64,000 nucleotides of DNA from an uncultured Collinsella sp. (lineage in GTDB: Bacteria; Actinomycetota; Coriobacteriia; Coriobacteriales; Coriobacteriaceae), in contig CAAFZX010000036.1 of NCBI GenBank assembly GCA_900767675.1, positions 1 to 64,000 of the forward strand. Direction: 5' to 3'. The notes below the pieces were generated by a model. That model did no database searches. It was not told the DNA's origin and worked only from the letters and a program-made list of their open reading frames with translations. Position numbers and translations under genes: made by a program. Positions 60,202 through 64,000 of the stretch are shown in pieces. The stretch's first letter is position 1; each line of letters begins with the position of its first letter.

Positions 60202-62340
60202 CTATTTGTCGTCGTCGGTGTCGGCACCGGCATTGACGGCACAGTCATCGTCGGCATCGTCGGATGCGGCTTCCGCATCCTCCTGCATGGCCGCCTGCGC
60301 AAATGCCGCGGCATCAGCCGCCAGCTCCTCCTCGCTCATACGAGGCGCGCGCTTCTTGGTCGGCATGCCGGCGGCCTTGGCATTGCGCTCCTCCTTGGCC
60401 GCCAGGATATCGCCCTCGCGCTCAAGATAGGCATCCCACTCGTTGTCGAGCAGGGCGTTCACGGCGTCGCCTTCGACGGTCTCGCGCTCAAGCAGCACCT
60501 TGGCCATCAGATCGAGTTGATCGCGGCGGGCATCCAAAATCTCGACCGCACGACGATGGGCCTCACGCATAATGCGCTGGACCTCGATGTCGATGCGGCG
60601 CGCCGTCTCCTCGGAATAATCCTGGTGATCGGCGTAATCGCGGCCAAGGAATACCTGATGCTGCGCCTCACCAAACACCTGCGTTCCAAGCTCCTCGCTC
60701 ATGCCCAGGCGCGTGACCATCTCGCGCGCCATCTTGGTCGCGCGCTCCAGATCGTTGCTCGCGCCCGACGTGATGTCGTCGCACATGAGCTCCTCGGCAA
60801 CGCGACCGCCCAAGAACACGGCAAGCTCGTCGAGCATCTCGTTCTTGGTCTTGAGGAAGTGGTCCTCCTGCGGAAGCTGCAGCGTGTAGCCCAGGGCCTG
60901 ACCGCGGCTGACAATCGAGATCTTGTGGACCGGATCGGAATGCTCCAGGATGTGGCCCACCAGGGCGTGACCGCTCTCGTGGTAGGCAATCGTGGTGCGC
61001 TCGGCTTCGGTCATCACACGACCCTTGCGCTGCGGACCGGCAATCACGCGCTCCATCGATTCCTCGACCTCGTCCATCGAGATCACGGAACGATGGCGGC
61101 GGGCAGCCAGCAGCGCAGACTCGTTGAGCAGATTTGCCAGATCGGCGCCGGTGAAGCCAACGGTCATCTGGGCGAGCTTCTCAAACTTCACGTCCTCGTC
61201 CATCGGCTTGTTCTCGGCATGTACGCGCAAGATCTGCTCGCGGCCCTTCACATCCGGACGGTCGACCGTAACCTGACGGTCAAAACGACCGGGGCGTAGC
61301 AATGCCGGATCCAGAATATCGGGGCGGTTGGTCGCGGCGATCAGGATGACCGACTCGCTTTCCTCAAAACCGTCCATCTCGACCAGCAGCTGGTTGAGCG
61401 TCTGCTCGCGCTCGTCGTGACCGCCGCCCAAGCCAGCTCCGCGCTGACGTCCCACAGCATCGATCTCGTCAATAAAGATGATCGACGGGGCCTGGGACTT
61501 GGCCTCCTTAAAGAGGTCACGCACACGGCTGGCGCCGACACCCACGAACATCTCGACAAAGTCAGAACCCGAGATGCTAAAGAACGGCACGCCCGCCTCG
61601 CCGGCAACGGCCTTGGCCAGCAACGTCTTACCGGTACCCGGAGGGCCCACTAGCAACACACCACGGGGAATCTTGGCGCCCAGCTTGCGATAGCGGTCCG
61701 GGTCGCTCAAGAAGTCGCGGATCTCCTCGAGTTCCTCGACTGCCTCGTCCACGCCGGCAACGTCTTCAAACTTGACCTTGGGGCGCGTGGCCTCGTTGGT
61801 CTTGGCATTAGTCTTGCCAAACTGCATGTTCCTGTTGTTGGCGCCCATCATCTGGCGCATAAAGTAGAACATGATGGCGATCAGGGCGATCGTCGGAAGC
61901 ACGCTCATCGCCAGGTCGCCCCAAAAATCGGGATCGTTGGTGTTGACGATGTACTTGGTATCGGGGTGCTCCGCCATAAGCTCGGCAAGCGAATCGGAGC
62001 CGACATAGGTCGATGAGAAGCTCTTGAGCTCGCTCGTATCGCCCTTGTCCTTTTTTGCCTTCCAGTAATGACCCGCCACGCTTCCGTCTTGAACAGTATA
62101 GGTCAAATCTTCGACGCGATCCTGCTTAATGGCGTTGACCATCTCGCTCGTCGCGAGCTTTACGGTATTGCTGGAATTGGCAAAGCCGGAGCCCATGTTA
62201 AAGAAGGCATAGCCCAGAAGCGCGCAAGCCAAAATAAAATACAGCCAGCCCGTACGCGTAGGCTTCTTGCCTCCGGGCATCCCCGGGATCTTAGGCTCCC
62301 GGGGAGTCTGGGAATTGTTATCGTTACGGTCGTCGGGCAT
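60202..62340 (-). CDS. ftsH: ATP-dependent zinc metalloprotease FtsH
   Basis: The 712-residue membrane protease has two helices (about residues 33-51 and 120-140) around an outside segment, an AAA+ domain with [39 protein letters not shown] (pore loop) and [15 protein letters not shown], and a peptidase domain with [11 protein letters not shown] (HExxH zinc site). The acidic, Ala/Asp-rich tail is longer than in E. coli FtsH. It degrades membrane and regulatory proteins. Operon tilS-hpt-ftsH, 1 bp after hpt. Confidence 0.97.
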   Translation of the reverse strand: MPDDRNDNNSQTPREPKIPGMPGGKKPTRTGWLYFILACALLGYAFFNMGSGFANSSNTVKLATSEMVNAIKQDRVEDLTYTVQDGSVAGHYWKAKKDKGDTSELKSFSSTYVGSDSLAELMAEHPDTKYIVNTNDPDFWGDLAMSVLPTIALIAIMFYFMRQMMGANNRNMQFGKTNAKTNEATRPKVKFEDVAGVDEAVEELEEIRDFLSDPDRYRKLGAKIPRGVLLVGPPGTGKTLLAKAVAGEAGVPFFSISGSDFVEMFVGVGASRVRDLFKEAKSQAPSIIFIDEIDAVGRQRGAGLGGGHDEREQTLNQLLVEMDGFEESESVILIAATNRPDILDPALLRPGRFDRQVTVDRPDVKGREQILRVHAENKPMDEDVKFEKLAQMTVGFTGADLANLLNESALLAARRHRSVISMDEVEESMERVIAGPQRKGRVMTEAERTTIAYHESGHALVGHILEHSDPVHKISIVSRGQALGYTLQLPQEDHFLKTKNEMLDELAVFLGGRVAEELMCDDITSGASNDLERATKMAREMVTRLGMSEELGTQVFGEAQHQVFLGRDYADHQDYSEETARRIDIEVQRIMREAHRRAVEILDARRDQLDLMAKVLLERETVEGDAVNALLDNEWDAYLEREGDILAAKEERNAKAAGMPTKKRAPRMSEEELAADAAAFAQAAMQEDAEAASDDADDDCAVNAGADTDDDK

Positions 62341-62341
62341 C

Positions 62342-62890
62342 TTACGAATAAACCTCCGGTTTCAAAATGCCCAGATACGGAAGGTTGCGATAGCGCTCGG
62401 CATAGTCGAGGCCGTAGCCCACCACAAAGGCATCGGGGCAATGGGTTCCAACATACTTGGGCGTGACGGCCGAGGTACGGTCCTCAACGTCCTTCCACAG
62501 GAAGGCGGCAACCTCCAGAGAAGCGGGCTTGCGGCTCTCGAGGTTCTTCATCAGGTACTTGAGCGTCAGGCCCGAGTCCAGAATGTCCTCGACGATCAGC
62601 ACGTCGCGACCGCGGATGTCGATATCCAGATCCTTAATGATACGCACGATACCCGAGGACTTCACACCGTCGCCATAGCTCGAAACAGCCATGAAATCGA
62701 TGTTGGTCGGCAGCTCGATCTTGCGCATCAGGTCGCCCATAAAGACCACGGCGCCACGCAGGACCGCAATCAGCACCAGATCCTTACCCGCGTAGTCGCG
62801 AGTAATCTGCTCGCCTAGGCGAGAGACGATACCGTCGATATCCTCCTGCGTAAACAGAACCTTCTCGATATCCGGATGTTGAGAAGCCAT
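62342..62890 (-). CDS. hpt: Hypoxanthine phosphoribosyltransferase
   Basis: The 182-residue enzyme salvages hypoxanthine or guanine with PRPP. Motifs: LVLIAVLRGAVVFMGDLMRKI, MAVSSYGDGVKSSGIVRI (flexible loop), and the PRPP site VLIVEDILDSGLTL. Located between tilS and ftsH as in many Gram-positive bacteria. Confidence 0.96.
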   Translation of the reverse strand: MASQHPDIEKVLFTQEDIDGIVSRLGEQITRDYAGKDLVLIAVLRGAVVFMGDLMRKIELPTNIDFMAVSSYGDGVKSSGIVRIIKDLDIDIRGRDVLIVEDILDSGLTLKYLMKNLESRKPASLEVAAFLWKDVEDRTSAVTPKYVGTHCPDAFVVGYGLDYAERYRNLPYLGILKPEVYS

Positions 62891-63037
62891 GACAACCCTT
62901 TCTTGTGCTTATCGCCCACACACCGCCGTATGGACGCGAACTACACATTCTAGCAGCGCACGGGGTATATTTACCAGCCCGTACGCCATCAGCGCGGGAA
63001 TACCGTCAACGTCGCACAGAATAGCCGGCGTGAGACG

Positions 63038-64000
63038 CTATTCCGCATCGACCACACGAAGCAGATATGCCACGCGCGTTGCGGCCGTGCATTTAAAACG
63101 CTCGTCCATGCGAACGCCTGCGACCCATACCACGGCACCTCCCGGAGCCGTTCTCACCACAGGAACGCCTGCGCGCTCAGAAACGGGAATACGAGCCTCG
63201 TTGAGCAGGTCGGACACCTTCTTACTTCGCCCACTCATGCCCAACGGACACATCACATCCCCCGGCGCGGGACCGTCTACCCACAGACGCGCCAAACGCG
63301 CCTCGGCGGGAATCTCCCCGCGCGAGCCGGCGAGCATCCGTTCGCTATCGCGATCGGCAAAGCCCAGCGTCGCGGCATCCACCATAGCGGCCGCCCCTCC
63401 GGCACCCGCGAGTTCGCGGGCACGGCGCACGATATCACACCCCGGCTCGACGGCCATCGGCTCTGCCACCAGGATGCGGCCCGCCCCCAGCGGCAATCGA
63501 CCGGGAATGGTGACCCAATCGGCAACTAACCCCTCGCGCGCCGCCGGAGCCTTGAATGACAGCATGCCAAACTCCACGCGCGCATCGATTCCCGCCGGCA
63601 GCGTGACCGAACCCGAGCCTTCGGCGACACAGGCGAGCACGCGCTCCACATGCCGCATCTCCGGGCGAGCGTCGGGGTCGATACGCTTAATTGCCAGTCG
63701 CACCATGCGCCGAGCGATCACCACCTCGGCCGCGGCCAGTCGGCGAGCGTCAAGGACCAGTGCACCCGCCGCCTCCTTACGCAGGCAGCTTCGAAACGCC
63801 TGTGCGGAAAGCTGGGAAAGAAAGGCGTCCTCATCGCCTAAGATCTCGCAGGCGGCGCCAATCGTCTTACAGACGCTCGCGTTGCGCTGCGCCACCACCG
63901 GCATCACTCGATGGCGCACGTAGTTACGCAAGTACGACACGTCCTCGTTGCTCTCGTCCTCTCGCCACGGCTGACCATGCACCTGCAGATAGCCCACGAG
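63038..64000 (-). CDS. tilS: tRNA(Ile)-lysidine synthase, C-terminal part (N-terminus outside window)
   Basis: About 320 residues are visible. GQPWREDESNEDVSYLRNYVRHRVMPVV is the conserved TilS segment (R-E-D-x-S-N-x-x-x-x-x-R-N-x-x-R) that follows the PP-loop domain; the PP-loop itself must lie past 64000. The C-terminal domain is alpha/beta with PLGMSGRSKKVSDLLNEARIPVSERAGVPVV, which is the usual C-terminal TilS module. The enzyme makes lysidine at the wobble position of tRNA-Ile(CAU). It is followed by hpt after a 147-bp gap. Confidence 0.93.
   Translation of the reverse strand, partial: LVGYLQVHGQPWREDESNEDVSYLRNYVRHRVMPVVAQRNASVCKTIGAACEILGDEDAFLSQLSAQAFRSCLRKEAAGALVLDARRLAAAEVVIARRMVRLAIKRIDPDARPEMRHVERVLACVAEGSGSVTLPAGIDARVEFGMLSFKAPAAREGLVADWVTIPGRLPLGAGRILVAEPMAVEPGCDIVRRARELAGAGGAAAMVDAATLGFADRDSERMLAGSRGEIPAEARLARLWVDGPAPGDVMCPLGMSGRSKKVSDLLNEARIPVSERAGVPVVRTAPGGAVVWVAGVRMDERFKCTAATRVAYLLRVVDAE

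Overview
The window reads as a piece of a moderately high-GC actinobacterial chromosome. Gene content and style (split transketolase, class B sortase with LCP protein, SipW/TasA-type surface genes, paired ABC exporters, tilS-hpt-ftsH order, strong GGAGG-type ribosome binding sites) point to the Coriobacteriia, most likely a gut Collinsella-like bacterium. This placement is inference from gene content; no rRNA is present. There is no prophage, transposase, cas gene or CRISPR array.

Layout. Positions 132-8959 (minus strand) hold one operon of a SipW-type signal peptidase, three TasA/CalY-like SipW substrates, an 1823-residue repeat-rich secreted protein and a small protein with an LAXTG-type sorting tail: a candidate surface-fibre system. 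It is bracketed by 87-bp identical direct repeats (1-87 and 9698-9784). Positions 9.2-9.8 kb hold a five-unit 62-bp tandem repeat and no gene. Then come a TetR regulator flanked by matching palindromic operators, a flavodoxin, a two-gene ABC exporter, the SRP RNA gene beside a cluster of long inverted repeats, a TadA-glycerate kinase fusion, tRNA-Ser(UGA), a second TetR regulator, LemA, IlvE, DedA, CysE, and a second ABC exporter pair under a MarR regulator with duplicated operators.

Positions 27-42 kb carry a nitroreductase, a class B sortase and LCP protein with an SPATG-tailed secreted protein, an AAA+-derived regulator with a broken Walker A, a YeiH-type transporter divergent from a GntR regulator, GlmS with a NagR/DasR-like operator, a LacI regulator, a DUF4143-type ATPase, a HAD phosphatase and an orphan LarE. 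Positions 42.7-50.1 kb form a sugar operon: PTS IIBC, GatZ/KbaZ-like protein, short transaldolase, split transketolase and PTS IIA, divergent from a LacI regulator with a good operator. The rest is mostly housekeeping: a secreted nuclease, an EF-G paralogue with altered G motifs, an amino-acid ABC importer, an RlmD-type methyltransferase, a PHP phosphoesterase, an aminotransferase, FtsH, Hpt and the C-terminal part of TilS.

Intergenic DNA is unusually rich in nested palindromes. At least three families can be recognised from sequence: (R1) three copies of an element of about 76-100 bp; (R2) four copies of a hairpin with a conserved loop followed by a conserved box, placed directly after gene 3' ends, three of them joined to a long nested palindrome with a conserved apex; (R3) short elements carrying GGGACAG. 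Two R2 palindromes differ by a paired substitution that keeps the stem.
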